64,000 nucleotides of DNA from JAYODZ01 sp965662735 (GTDB taxonomy: Bacteria > Pseudomonadota > Alphaproteobacteria > RS24). Under the pieces are notes generated by a model. The model was not told where the DNA came from and ran no database searches. It worked only from the letters and a program-made list of their open reading frames with translations. Numbering within the stretch: the stretch's first letter is position 1; each line of letters opens with the position of its first letter. The stretch covers positions 124,001 to 188,000 of the forward strand of contig CBFIIU010000001.1 in assembly GCA_965662735.1 (NCBI GenBank), read 5' to 3'. Made by a program: the position numbers and the translations under genes. Of this stretch, positions 52,637-60,954 are shown piece by piece.

Positions 52637-53722
52637 ATGCAATCAAATCTGTCGTCGCGTCTTGCGATTGGTGTCAGCCTGATTTTGTCCCTCTGGGTCG
52701 GGGCATGTACACAGCATTCATCTCGCATCATGGCTGATCGTCCGTATCATCATCTGGAAAACGGGTTTCGTAATCCACCCAACTCGCCCAAGCGCGGGGC
52801 GGATTTCTCGGTTCGTTTTCCGTTTTTCCTCTCCATGATGTGGCGCAGCATCACCGGGGCTCGACCCATTGTGCCCGATGATCATGCCTTATCGCCTGAG
52901 CAGGTGCGCGCCGGGCAACAGCAAGCGGGCGATCAATATGTGACATGGATCGGGCATGCGACATTTCTCGTGCAGCTCAACGGCATCCGCATACTCACTG
53001 ATCCGATTTTTTCCAAACGGGCCTCGCCGGTTCGCTTTGCAGGCCCCGCGCGGCATGTTCCGCCGGCCCTCGATTTGAGTGAGATGACCGATATTGATGT
53101 GGTGGTGGTCTCGCACTCCCATTACGATCATCTGGATCTCGACACACTTGACCAGATGCCGAACCCTCAGCGCGTCACCCTTGTGGTGCCGCTGGGCATT
53201 GGTCAATATGTAAAAGATTTCGGGTTTAAAAAAGTCGTTGAGCTGGATTGGTACGAGCAGACCGAGATTGCCGGCGTCATTGTGAAAGCCTATCCGGCTG
53301 TCCATTGGTCCAATCGCGGGCTTTTCGATATTAATGAGACGCTGTGGATGTCCTATGCCATGAGTGGCGGTGGCCACACCGTATATCATACGGGCGACAC
53401 CGAAACCCATCCGACGCTTTTCGCCGAGATTGGTGCCGACATGCAAAGCCAATTTGGCGGCTGCGATCTGGGGTTGATGAGTGTGGGCGCCTATGACCCG
53501 CGCCCGATGATGACCGGGGCGCATATGGACCCAGAGGGCGGCGTGGCGATGGGGCGCGATCTTGGGTGCCGGCGCATGATCCCCATGCATTGGGGAACCT
53601 TTACCTTGTCTTTGGAGCCGTTCTTAGAGCCAGCCGAACGTTTTGCACAGGCGGCAGGCGCAAGCAGTAATCGTTTGCGCATTGGCGAGACTTTATCCTT
53701 GGTATCATCGGAAAACCCGTGA
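52637..53722 (+). CDS. MBL-fold metallo-hydrolase lipoprotein (NAPE-PLD-like)
   Basis: A 361-residue protein with a type II signal peptide (lipobox in SLWVGAC, C24) and a metallo-beta-lactamase domain: SHSHYDHLD (HxHxDH, dizinc), the strand YHTGDTETHP and the late MHWGTFTL. The GIRILTDPIFSKRASPVRFAGP segment is characteristic of the NAPE-PLD/RomA group, whose members are phospholipase D-like or of unknown substrate. A role on envelope lipids is likely but not shown. ATG 52637 gives a proper signal peptide; an upstream in-frame start is less likely. A tRNA gene follows. Confidence 0.88.
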   Translation: MQSNLSSRLAIGVSLILSLWVGACTQHSSRIMADRPYHHLENGFRNPPNSPKRGADFSVRFPFFLSMMWRSITGARPIVPDDHALSPEQVRAGQQQAGDQYVTWIGHATFLVQLNGIRILTDPIFSKRASPVRFAGPARHVPPALDLSEMTDIDVVVVSHSHYDHLDLDTLDQMPNPQRVTLVVPLGIGQYVKDFGFKKVVELDWYEQTEIAGVIVKAYPAVHWSNRGLFDINETLWMSYAMSGGGHTVYHTGDTETHPTLFAEIGADMQSQFGGCDLGLMSVGAYDPRPMMTGAHMDPEGGVAMGRDLGCRRMIPMHWGTFTLSLEPFLEPAERFAQAAGASSNRLRIGETLSLVSSENP

Positions 53723-53738
53723 TATAAGCCCCAGAAGT

Positions 53739-53825
53739 GGCCCCGTGGCGGAAGTGGTAGACGCAGCAGACTTAAAATCTGCGGCCGTTAGCGGCGTGCC
53801 GGTTCAAGTCCGGCTGGGGCCACCA
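53739..53825 (+). tRNA. tRNA-Leu (UAA)
   Basis: An 87-nt class II tRNA with CCA encoded. The acceptor stem GGCCCCG pairs with TGGGGCC, TGGCGGAAGTGGTAGACGC is the D arm of tRNA-Leu, the anticodon loop CTTAAAA gives UAA, and a long variable arm (CGGCCGTTAGCGGCG-like) precedes the T arm CCGGTTCAAGTCCGG. Confidence 0.95.
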
Positions 53826-53870
53826 TCCCTATCGCAAGTCGGTTCGAAGTCGCGTTTTGCGGACTAAGGG

Positions 53871-54101
53871 CTATTGAACGGCGCCTGTGGGTTTGCTGGC
53901 CGTGGCGTCGAGCGTCGCGTCATAAATATAGCGGGTCGAGCAATAGGGGCAGATGATCTCATGGTCATTCCCCATATCCAGATAAATATGCGGATGATCA
54001 TAGGGAATGGGGGCGCCAATACATTCAAATTCATGCACGCCAATCCGGATCTCGTCGGCGCCCATATCATTAGCAAGTTTCGGAATAGATGAATTATCCA
54101 T
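53871..54101 (-). CDS. Zinc-finger protein of the CHCC type (NDUFS6-like)
   Basis: A 76-residue protein with the CHCC zinc-finger domain: a cysteine in FECIG, a histidine in DHPHIYLDMG, and CPYC (about residues 52-55). It is the bacterial homologue of mitochondrial NDUFS6, which binds zinc and is an accessory subunit of respiratory complex I. The ATG at 54101 has GAGG upstream. It lies between tRNA-Leu and an M20 amidohydrolase gene. A role in complex I is inferred from homology. Confidence 0.85.
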   Translation of the reverse strand: MDNSSIPKLANDMGADEIRIGVHEFECIGAPIPYDHPHIYLDMGNDHEIICPYCSTRYIYDATLDATASKPTGAVQ

Positions 54102-54164
54102 AATGACCTCGATGATTTGCTTCTTCTTACCTAAGCCGCAGGGGAGAGGCAAATGTTTTTGACG

Positions 54165-55424
54165 CTAGCAACATCCACATCCGCCCAAGCTGGCATCGCC
54201 ATGGCTGCTATAGGCGAGTTCTAGGGCGCGGGCCGAGCGTTCTGCTGTTTCGTTAAATTGCGCATGCGCGGTTGCCCGCAATGTGTGATCACATAAAACG
54301 TCAATGGCGGTCATGGCCAAGGCTTTGGCACCATCGAGGGCCGCCCGATCGCCGGTTTCCGACCCGGCATAACGGGCAAATTCGGGGTTATGGATCACAA
54401 TATTGGGCGGGGCGCAGGAAATCATGGGGTGAATGGAGGGAACACGATGGCTGACATTGCCCATATCGGTTGACCCCGCCGCGCCGCCGCGAATGGCCCG
54501 CTCGAGATCGACAAATGTTCGGCCGAGATCCTCTGCATTGGCTTTATACCGCTCGGCGATGGCCCAGCTATTCTTAATTTCAAGATAATCGGCGGGGGCC
54601 CAGTCGATGTGAACCTCGCATCCAGTGGCCAGAGCGCCCGCCTCAAAGCAATTGCGCACACGGTGCTTGAGGGCGGCCAGCTCCTCGCCGTCGCCGGCAC
54701 GGACATAAAATGTGCCGACAGCTCGGTCGGGCACGATATTCGGGGCCAAACCGGATTCGTTGAAAATGCCATGGATCCGTTCATTGGGGCGGATATGCTG
54801 GCGCAATTGCGCGATCGATTGATAGGCGGTGACCAAAGCATCCAGCGCATTAACACCGGCAAATGGCATGGCCGCCGCATGCGCCGCCTTACCTGTATAG
54901 GTGACCCGCACTTCATTTACAGCGAGGCTCGGCATTGTGATGAGGTCGATCCCCGCCGGGTGCACCATCATGGCGGCATCTAATCCGTCAAATGCACCTT
55001 GCTGCGCCATTAATTCTTTTCCATTTCCGGTTTCTTCAGCCGGTGTTCCCAAATAACGAACTCTTCCCGGGAGCCGCGCGCCGAGGGATGCCAATGACAG
55101 CGCCGCGCCCAGCCCCGCTGTTGCGATGATATTATGGCCGCAGGCATGGCCAATGCTCGGCAGCGCGTCATATTCAGACAATATCCCAACACAGGCATCG
55201 CCGGCTCCGAAGGAGCTGATAAAGGCGGTCTCGAGGCCACAGGCATGGCGGGTGACATCGAGGCCTGCTGCGGCCACGCAATCCGTTAAGGCGGCATGGG
55301 CATGGTGCTCTTGAAACGCAATTTCGGGATGCGCGTGAATATCATGGCTCATATCGATGAGCATGGCGGCCTGAGCATCAATATAAGCGCAGGCTTGTTT
55401 TTTGAGATCATCAATCTGTGTCAT
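54165..55424 (-). CDS. M20 family amidohydrolase
   Basis: A 419-residue metallopeptidase-like enzyme of the M20D group (aminoacylase, IAA-amino acid hydrolase, hippurate hydrolase). Metal ligands lie in HAHPEIAFQEHHAH, GHACGHNIIATAG (GHDxGxH-like) and TPAEETGNGKELM; the lid domain has VTYTGKAAHAAAMPFAGVNALDA. The C-terminus ends GGCGCC, a cysteine cluster unusual for the family. Substrate cannot be read. It is the last gene of a possible minus-strand set with an SDR, a crotonase-fold protein and a hydrolase, though gaps of 110-145 bp separate some of them. Confidence 0.88.
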   Translation of the reverse strand: MTQIDDLKKQACAYIDAQAAMLIDMSHDIHAHPEIAFQEHHAHAALTDCVAAAGLDVTRHACGLETAFISSFGAGDACVGILSEYDALPSIGHACGHNIIATAGLGAALSLASLGARLPGRVRYLGTPAEETGNGKELMAQQGAFDGLDAAMMVHPAGIDLITMPSLAVNEVRVTYTGKAAHAAAMPFAGVNALDALVTAYQSIAQLRQHIRPNERIHGIFNESGLAPNIVPDRAVGTFYVRAGDGEELAALKHRVRNCFEAGALATGCEVHIDWAPADYLEIKNSWAIAERYKANAEDLGRTFVDLERAIRGGAAGSTDMGNVSHRVPSIHPMISCAPPNIVIHNPEFARYAGSETGDRAALDGAKALAMTAIDVLCDHTLRATAHAQFNETAERSARALELAYSSHGDASLGGCGCC

Positions 55425-55533
55425 TGTTTCATACCCTTGTGCATTTGGGCTTTTCGTTTGGGTTTTATCATTTGGGCTCTAGTATCAGGCTTCGATTTCC
55501 TGGCGTCTTAAGCCAGCTTTTGCCGCGCGGGAT

Positions 55534-56331
55534 CTATGCTTGCGAAATTTTAAACGGCATTCCTAACAGCATTCCACCATCAACCACCAAATGTTGTCCA
55601 GTGATATGATGGCTCATGGGATGTGCAAAAAACAAAATAGGCCCGGAAATATCCTCGGCATTCGCCACATGGCCTGACGGCGTGCGAGCTCTTTGAGCGC
55701 CCGCAATTTTTTCAAACCCTTCATCGCCAAACGCATTGCGAAACCAGTCTGTGCCCACAAAACCGGGGCACACAGCGTTCACCCGGATTCCATCCGTGGC
55801 AAGCGCCCGGGCAAGCCCCATGGTCATGCTGTTCAAACCGCCTTTAGACGCAACATAAGCGAGCGACGAACCGACAGCGCCAACGCCGGCAACAGAAGAA
55901 ATATTAACAATCGACCCGCCTTGCTTGGCCAGGTGCGGGCGCGCCCGTTTGATCATTTCATAGGGCGCAACAAGGTTCATATCGTAAATATGGTGGAAAT
56001 CATCCGGGTCTAGTCCGTCGAGATCGCTATGGTCGACGAATTTTGTTGTTCCGGCATTATTCACCAACACATCGATTTGACCCCATTCAGACAGAGCCGC
56101 ATTAATCAGCGCGTCGCGTCCCTCCGCGGTGGAGACATCGGCCTGAACCAGGCAGGCGTGCCCTCCGGCGGCTCGGCATTGCTCGGCCACAGCCTCGCCG
56201 GCTTCTTGATTATGGGCGTAGTTAATGACCACACGCCCACCGCCGGCGGCAAAGGCTTTGGCTGCCGCTGCTCCAATTCCGGCTGATGACCCTGTGACGA
56301 TAATGACGTGTTTAGAAAAGTCGAGTTGCAT
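55534..56331 (-). CDS. SDR family oxidoreductase
   Basis: A 265-residue classical short-chain dehydrogenase. The NAD(P) motif is TGSSAGIGAAAAKAFAAGG (about 12-30), followed by NNAGTTKF and the catalytic triad with Ser in VNISSVAG and YVASKGG. In the C-terminal part, ARTPSGHVANAEDISGPILFF and the final GGMLLGMPF are usual. Substrate is unknown (3-oxoacyl or sugar/alcohol type). It lies between an M20 amidohydrolase and a crotonase-fold protein on the same strand. Confidence 0.88.
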   Translation of the reverse strand: MQLDFSKHVIIVTGSSAGIGAAAAKAFAAGGGRVVINYAHNQEAGEAVAEQCRAAGGHACLVQADVSTAEGRDALINAALSEWGQIDVLVNNAGTTKFVDHSDLDGLDPDDFHHIYDMNLVAPYEMIKRARPHLAKQGGSIVNISSVAGVGAVGSSLAYVASKGGLNSMTMGLARALATDGIRVNAVCPGFVGTDWFRNAFGDEGFEKIAGAQRARTPSGHVANAEDISGPILFFAHPMSHHITGQHLVVDGGMLLGMPFKISQA

Positions 56332-56370
56332 TGTTTATCCTTATCCCCCTGATGAGATTATTGTTCACTT

Positions 56371-56415
56371 GCGGGCCTTTTGACTGGCGGTCCTTTGATT
56401 TGTGGTCCTTATGGC
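56371..56415. repeat. 15-bp tandem repeat, three diverged copies, upstream of the SDR gene
   Basis: GCGGGCCTTTTGACT, GGCGGTCCTTTGATT and TGTGGTCCTTATGGC. The likeness is partial, but all carry GG(C/T)CCTTxxG/TxxT. It fills the space before the SDR start on the minus strand. Confidence 0.45.
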
Positions 56416-56476
56416 GTCGCCGTTTCTGTGCTGCCCCGTATGTTTGTGCTGTTAAGCATTGTCCCCTTACATCTCA

Positions 56477-57280
56477 TTACCGACCAGAGAAATGAGGCGC
56501 GCGCTTATCCCGAAAGGCTTGTCGACCCTCAGCATAATCCTCGCTATTGAGACATCGCTTCGCCCAGATCTCATGATCACCTGTCGCATGGGGCTGATCA
56601 AGCGTGAATTTTGCCGCCTGAATGCTGAGCGGGGCATTATTGATGATTTGACCGCAATAGGCCTGAAGCGCACCATCAAAATCTGCGTGAGAAACTAAAT
56701 GCTGAACCAAACCGGCGGCATGCGCTTCGGGCGCTTTTAAGCGCCGGGCAGAAAATAACAGATCGGCGGCCATGGCGCGCCCTACAATATGCTGAAGATG
56801 GTGGACGGCGCTGGCGGGATAGGCCAGCCCAAGCCGCGCGGCCGGAATGCTGAAAATAGCGTCATCACGGGCAAATCGAAGATCGCATGCAAGCGCTAGC
56901 CCTAGGCCGCCGCCCATGCAGAACCCTTTAATGGCCGCGAGCGTGGGCAGGGGGCAGTTGCGCAGAGCGTCAAAAGCCGCGACGGTTGCCGCGTCATAGG
57001 CAAGGCCACCGTCGCCGGCAAATTGATCGTCAAACTCTGAAATATCTGCGCCCGCCACAAAAGCCTCGTCACCCGCACCTTGGATTACGATCAGACGGAC
57101 ATCGTCAATCTCAGCGAGGCGCAGCATCAGTTCAGGCAGGGCCCGCCAGGCAGAAAGGTTCATAATGTTATGCTTGCTGGGATTATTAATGGTGATCACA
57201 GCCATGTGGTTATGATATTCCGCTGCGACCAGCTCGCTCGACGACGTTATGGTTTTCTGATCTGAAATTTGCGATGTCAT
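56477..57280 (-). CDS. Crotonase-fold protein (enoyl-CoA hydratase/isomerase family)
   Basis: A 267-residue crotonase-superfamily protein. AGADISEFDDQFAGDG gives the first oxyanion-hole residues and GFCMGGGLGLALACDLRFA the second. At the positions of the two hydratase glutamates (E144 and E164 of rat enoyl-CoA hydratase) it reads IPAARLG and AVHHLQ, with no acidic residue, so hydration is doubtful; isomerase, hydrolase or decarboxylase chemistry is possible. ATG 57280 (MTSQIS) is chosen with AAGGATC ahead; an ATG seven codons upstream is an option. 24 bp from the hydrolase gene, so probably co-transcribed. Confidence 0.83.
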   Translation of the reverse strand: MTSQISDQKTITSSSELVAAEYHNHMAVITINNPSKHNIMNLSAWRALPELMLRLAEIDDVRLIVIQGAGDEAFVAGADISEFDDQFAGDGGLAYDAATVAAFDALRNCPLPTLAAIKGFCMGGGLGLALACDLRFARDDAIFSIPAARLGLAYPASAVHHLQHIVGRAMAADLLFSARRLKAPEAHAAGLVQHLVSHADFDGALQAYCGQIINNAPLSIQAAKFTLDQPHATGDHEIWAKRCLNSEDYAEGRQAFRDKRAPHFSGR

Positions 57281-57304
57281 CACCCGATCCTTTTCATCCA
57301 TGAA

Positions 57305-58129
57305 TTATGCATCTGTTTCGCGGTGATGGAAGCGCGGGTCATCTGTGAGAAATTGGCGCAGATCGCGAACAGCCTGTGGCGCGGTATTCCAGAATAAATG
57401 GCCACCGTCATAGAACCGCAAATGGGCGTTTGGAATTTTCTGGGCCAGTCGGGTGACGGCATCGGGGGCCGCAATTCTGTCATGTGTGCCACCGGCAATA
57501 AATGTAGGACACGAAATGAGGGGCAAGCGCTCCCAACAATCATGGCCCGCGCGGGCCTCTAATTGGGCCGCCGCCCCGTTGGGCGCACCACTGAGCTCGG
57601 CGGCTTTTTGCATTCGGTCGCGTTGATCGTCCAAGACTTTGGGATGGTTTTGAAGCCAAGCAGAATCGTGGCGCGTATCGTTTAGCATAATGAGCCGCGT
57701 CGCCCGCTCTGTGACGGACAGATCGGCCAGGCTGTGCAGCGGAAAGGATGAACCGCCCGCGCCGCCGCTGGTTGTGCAGAAGAGCGCCATGCGCGATACC
57801 CGCGCGGGGTGACGAAGCGCGAGCTCTTGAGCCACCATGCCGCCAAATGAAACGCCAAAGATCACCGCATGATCGATTTCTAAGCTGTCCATCACAGCGG
57901 CAGCATCATCCGCATAGTCCGCCATGTGATAGGGGGGTGGGGGGCTGATGGTTTGCCCCAAGCCGCGTTGGTCATAAGCCGTGACGGTAAAGAGGTCGTG
58001 GAGAGGAAAATCCATGACATTGGGTTTAAGGCGCAGATCGCTTCCCGTGCCACTGATGATAAGGCAAGGCGGGCCCTGGCCGGCCTGTTCATAGAAAACG
58101 GTGAGATTGGGAGTTTGTACAAATGCCAT
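57305..58129 (-). CDS. Alpha/beta hydrolase
   Basis: A 274-residue alpha/beta-hydrolase fold enzyme. The nucleophile elbow is GVSFGGMVAQELAL (about 96-109), with the Asp in GGTHDRIAAP and the His in YDGGHLFWN. The oxyanion-hole motif and overall look resemble the 3-oxoadipate enol-lactonase (PcaD) and related esterases, but the substrate is unknown. I chose ATG 58129 (MAFVQTPN), where the fold begins; the frame is open upstream into the region divergent with cysE. The crotonase-fold gene follows after 24 bp. Confidence 0.85.
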   Translation of the reverse strand: MAFVQTPNLTVFYEQAGQGPPCLIISGTGSDLRLKPNVMDFPLHDLFTVTAYDQRGLGQTISPPPPYHMADYADDAAAVMDSLEIDHAVIFGVSFGGMVAQELALRHPARVSRMALFCTTSGGAGGSSFPLHSLADLSVTERATRLIMLNDTRHDSAWLQNHPKVLDDQRDRMQKAAELSGAPNGAAAQLEARAGHDCWERLPLISCPTFIAGGTHDRIAAPDAVTRLAQKIPNAHLRFYDGGHLFWNTAPQAVRDLRQFLTDDPRFHHRETDA

Positions 58130-58219
58130 CTGATCACTTTTCTTCAAAGACAATAGTTTATAGACTTGGTGAAACAGGGCAACTATGGTTGCGCCAATAG
58201 AAGGGGCTGCTTCCCGAAT

Positions 58220-58267
58220 AAAGGAAATCCGTATGTCCGAACTAAAGGAAATTCGTATGTCCGAGCC
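58220..58267. repeat. 24-bp tandem duplication of the cysE start region
   Basis: Two adjacent 24-bp units (58220-58243 and 58244-58267) each contain AAAGGAAAT, a TCCGT/TTCGT spacer and ATGTCCGA. Both copies therefore hold a ribosome-binding site and an in-frame start codon. Confidence 0.85.
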
Positions 58268-59057
58268 GGACGAGACATCAGACCCCGTCTGGGAGACCAT
58301 TTTGGCTGAAGCCCATGCCGTCATTGATCATGAGACGGTATTACGGCCATTGGTTCAGAGTTTGGTGACCGGACAACCGTCTCTTGAGCATATGCTGGCG
58401 CATCATTTGGCTTCCAAATTGGGAAATGAAGAGGTGACGGCCGAGCAGTTGCGCGAGGTTTTTTTGGCGGCATTTGATGATTTGGCGAGCCTGGGGAGCC
58501 TTGCCCGCGCCGATGTGACGGCGGTCGTTGAGCGTGATCCTGCGTGCCAAGGGCATCTTGATACGGTTTTATACTATAAAGGCTTTTTGGGTTTGCAGTC
58601 GCATCGCATCGGCCATTATCTGCTTAACCAAAACCGGCGCGCCTTAGCGCTATATCTCCAAAATCGGACGTCGGAAGTGTTTCAGGTCGATATTCATCCC
58701 GCCGCTCAAATTGGCCGCGGCGTGTTTATTGATCATGCGACGGGTGTTGTGATCGGTGAGACCGCGCGCGTGGGCAATAATGTTTCCATGCTGCACAGCG
58801 TGACATTGGGTGGAAATGGGAAGGAAAAAGATGACCGCCACCCCAAAATTGGCGATGGGGTTTTGATTTCCGTCGGCGCGAAAATTTTGGGCAATATTCA
58901 AATTGGCGAGTGCTCAAAAATTGGGGCAGGCAGTGTCGTGTTATCCGACATTCCGCCTTTTTCAACAGCGGTGGGGGTGCCGGCGCAAGTGGTGGGCAAA
59001 GTATCGTCAACCGAGCCATGGCGTGTGATGGACCATTTGCTGGACGAAAAAAAGTAA
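58233..59057 (+). CDS. cysE: Serine O-acetyltransferase
   Basis: A 274-residue enzyme (266 if the second start is used) making O-acetylserine for cysteine synthesis. The N-terminal helical domain is followed by a left-handed beta helix with hexapeptide repeats: DHATGVVIGETARVGNN, VSMLHSVTLGGNGKEKDDRHPKIGDGV, and GAGSVVLSDIPPFSTAVGVPAQ. The catalytic His is in DHATG or DRHPKIG. The C-terminal tail DEKK may bind cysteine synthase. Starts at 58233 and 58257 both have an AAGGAAAT site because the start region is duplicated. Confidence 0.94.
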   Translation: MSELKEIRMSEPDETSDPVWETILAEAHAVIDHETVLRPLVQSLVTGQPSLEHMLAHHLASKLGNEEVTAEQLREVFLAAFDDLASLGSLARADVTAVVERDPACQGHLDTVLYYKGFLGLQSHRIGHYLLNQNRRALALYLQNRTSEVFQVDIHPAAQIGRGVFIDHATGVVIGETARVGNNVSMLHSVTLGGNGKEKDDRHPKIGDGVLISVGAKILGNIQIGECSKIGAGSVVLSDIPPFSTAVGVPAQVVGKVSSTEPWRVMDHLLDEKK

Positions 59058-59113
59058 GATGATCCGCGGTTGATTTGACTTTTTCGCACTTGACGCCACA
59101 TCATCATAGTTGC

Positions 59114-59161
59114 GCCGATATCGGCTTTGCATTGACAGCCGAGATCGGCTTTGCATTGACA
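59114..59161. repeat. 24-bp tandem duplication with two TTGACA boxes
   Basis: Units 59114-59137 and 59138-59161 differ by one base. Each ends in TTGACA (59132-59137 and 59156-59161) and opens with a GCCGATATCGGC-like palindrome. It lies in the 195-bp gap ahead of the DUF3126 gene. No convincing -10 box follows at the right distance. Confidence 0.9.
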
Positions 59162-59252
59162 AGTGTCGAGGCGCAAGGCAGAAGGCTGGGAAACCAGCGA
59201 CCATTTTCCAGACAAATGGCCGTCAGCGAAAGAAAAAAGAAGAGGCGTAATT

Positions 59253-59465
59253 ATGAACAATGATGAAATTCTGCGCGTACAGGCTTACTTGCGTCTTAAG
59301 TTCCAAAATGAGGGCATCGTCCTCAAGCGCGGAGCGAAAGACGATATGGTCGAGGTATATATGGTTGACGAATTTATCGGTACCTTATTCCGCGACGAGG
59401 ATGAGGGTGAAGTCTCTTACGATTTTAATATGGCCATCCTCGATTTCGACCTGCCCACCCTTTAA
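59253..59465 (+). CDS. DUF3126 family protein
   Basis: A 70-residue protein: MNNDEILRVQAYLRLKFQN, VLKRGAKDDMVEVYMVDEFI and DEGEVSYDFNMAILDFDLP match DUF3126, a small conserved family that I know mainly from alphaproteobacteria. Function unknown. The ATG at 59253 has AAGAGGCG in front. The next gene is convergent with it. Confidence 0.9.
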   Translation: MNNDEILRVQAYLRLKFQNEGIVLKRGAKDDMVEVYMVDEFIGTLFRDEDEGEVSYDFNMAILDFDLPTL

Positions 59466-59504
59466 AATTTGTCTGCCGATCAGCTTCGCTTCGAGGCCAC
59501 TTGC

Positions 59505-60248
59505 TTAGCTTGGACGACGCGCCTCCGCTCGGAAGCGGCTCAGAAGTCCGGCGAGGCGGTTTGATATCAGTTTCCAATCCGATAAATAGTTTTGTGGAAA
59601 CCTGAAAATGGCTTGCGCGGTGCGGCCAATGGTTAACCGTCCCTGACACCAAACAGAACCATCTGCATTCGGCGCGCAGATGATGAAGGGAGACGAAAAT
59701 CCATCATCGGGCATCGTCTCAGGTTGGTAATAGGTGGCATCGCGATACAGGCTGCCAGATTTAAAAGGGGCCGATTTCAAGCCATATTCGACCGTCTCCG
59801 TAAACGCACCAATTTGCGGCACGAAAACCTCTTTCCAAAGGCGCTGAGGGGTCATGTCGCCCTCAATTTCGCTGAGCGAAAACAGAAGCAGCCTCGATTG
59901 GTTGGATAAATCGGCAAAGGCCGTTTCATCTGCGGCTTGGAAGCCACTGAGATCGGGCAGCAAGGCATGCAATTCGACGAAAGGATTTTCATAACTGCTG
60001 CGGTCATGTCCGTAGCGCGTATAATTTGCTGGAATCGAGAAAAGTGTGCCGCCAACCTCGATACGGATATCGCGGGTGAGCGCTGTGGGCGTCACTGTTT
60101 CGCCGCGAATTTGATCCAAGGTCGGACCAAAAAAATAGATCGAAAAGCCAAAAATAGACAATAAAATCAGCGCAAAGACGCCCATCACTAAGCGCCATAA
60201 TGGCCATTCTTCTTCGACAATACTCTCGGACAAAAACCGCTTAATCAT
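59505..60248 (-). CDS. Hypothetical membrane-anchored protein
   Basis: I do not recognise this 247-residue protein. One membrane helix (about 20-41, LVMGVFALILLSIFGFSIYFFG) anchors it, with the long C-terminal part probably periplasmic. The soluble part is mixed, with a Trp/Cys pair in SVWCQGRLTI and a CAPNADG segment, two cysteines that could bond. No enzyme motif is visible. It is convergent with the DUF3126 gene. ATG at 60248 is preceded by no clear ribosome-binding site. Confidence 0.6.
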   Translation of the reverse strand: MIKRFLSESIVEEEWPLWRLVMGVFALILLSIFGFSIYFFGPTLDQIRGETVTPTALTRDIRIEVGGTLFSIPANYTRYGHDRSSYENPFVELHALLPDLSGFQAADETAFADLSNQSRLLLFSLSEIEGDMTPQRLWKEVFVPQIGAFTETVEYGLKSAPFKSGSLYRDATYYQPETMPDDGFSSPFIICAPNADGSVWCQGRLTIGRTAQAIFRFPQNYLSDWKLISNRLAGLLSRFRAEARRPS

Positions 60249-60417
60249 AACCACGTACTCAAAACCGCCCCTCGACAAATAGGGCTGGATTTATGCTGTA
60301 TATTTCGTCACCATAGAAACTTCAATGAAATGCGCAAGGCGGATTTTCAATTTGTGATAATCCTCTCAGTCCTCTGCCCTGTGCCTATTTCAAAATGTGA
60401 TATGAAGGAAGAACGTC

Positions 60418-60954
60418 ATGGCTGTGTATCGTCTAGGAGAGCGGGAGCCGCAGTTTCCGGCCTCTGAGAATTACTGGGTTGCTGAAAGCGCGACATTAAT
60501 TGGAGATGTTTATCTCGATGAAAATGCGAGCGTTTGGTTTGGTGCGGTTTTACGCGGCGACAATGAGCGGATCACCATTGGTGCGGGATCAAATGTGCAG
60601 GACGGTAGCGTTATGCACACGGATATGGGTTTCCCGCTGACATTAGGGCGCCGTGTTACTGTGGGTCATCAGGCCATGTTGCATGGGTGTACGGTCGGCG
60701 ATGATAGCTTGATCGGCATCGGTGCCACTGTCTTAAATGGCGCAAAAATTGGCAGCAATTGTTTGATCGGCGCGCATGCGTTGATCGGAGAAGGCAAAGA
60801 AATACCCGATAATTCGATGGTGCTTGGTATGCCCGGAAAGATTGTACGAACCCTTGAAGAGGGCAATCGCGCCATCATGCAGGCGATGGCAGAACATTAT
60901 GTCGAAAATTGGAAGCGTTATCGACGCGACCTGGTCAAGGTCGTAACGGAATAA
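60418..60954 (+). CDS. Gamma-class carbonic anhydrase family protein
   Basis: A 178-residue left-handed beta-helix protein. Zinc ligands of the gamma-carbonic anhydrase group appear as H67 (VMHTDM), H84 (TVGHQAM) and H89 (MLHGC). Hexapeptide repeats continue to about residue 140 (GIGATVLNGAKIGSNC). YrdA/PaaY-type relatives may be carbonic anhydrases or thioesterases. It is followed after 31 bp by a GMC oxidoreductase. The stop region is tandemly duplicated. Confidence 0.9.
   Translation: MAVYRLGEREPQFPASENYWVAESATLIGDVYLDENASVWFGAVLRGDNERITIGAGSNVQDGSVMHTDMGFPLTLGRRVTVGHQAMLHGCTVGDDSLIGIGATVLNGAKIGSNCLIGAHALIGEGKEIPDNSMVLGMPGKIVRTLEEGNRAIMQAMAEHYVENWKRYRRDLVKVVTE

Noticed and set aside
52889..53590. 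A 233-codon minus-strand open frame under the MBL-fold gene
   Set aside because: The plus-strand frame has a lipobox and zinc motifs; the antisense frame is His-rich only because it mirrors them.
54165..58129. A single catabolic operon for an aromatic or amide compound
   Set aside because: The genes share a strand but have gaps of about 110-145 bp with no clear common promoter, and the substrate classes do not form a pathway that I can name.
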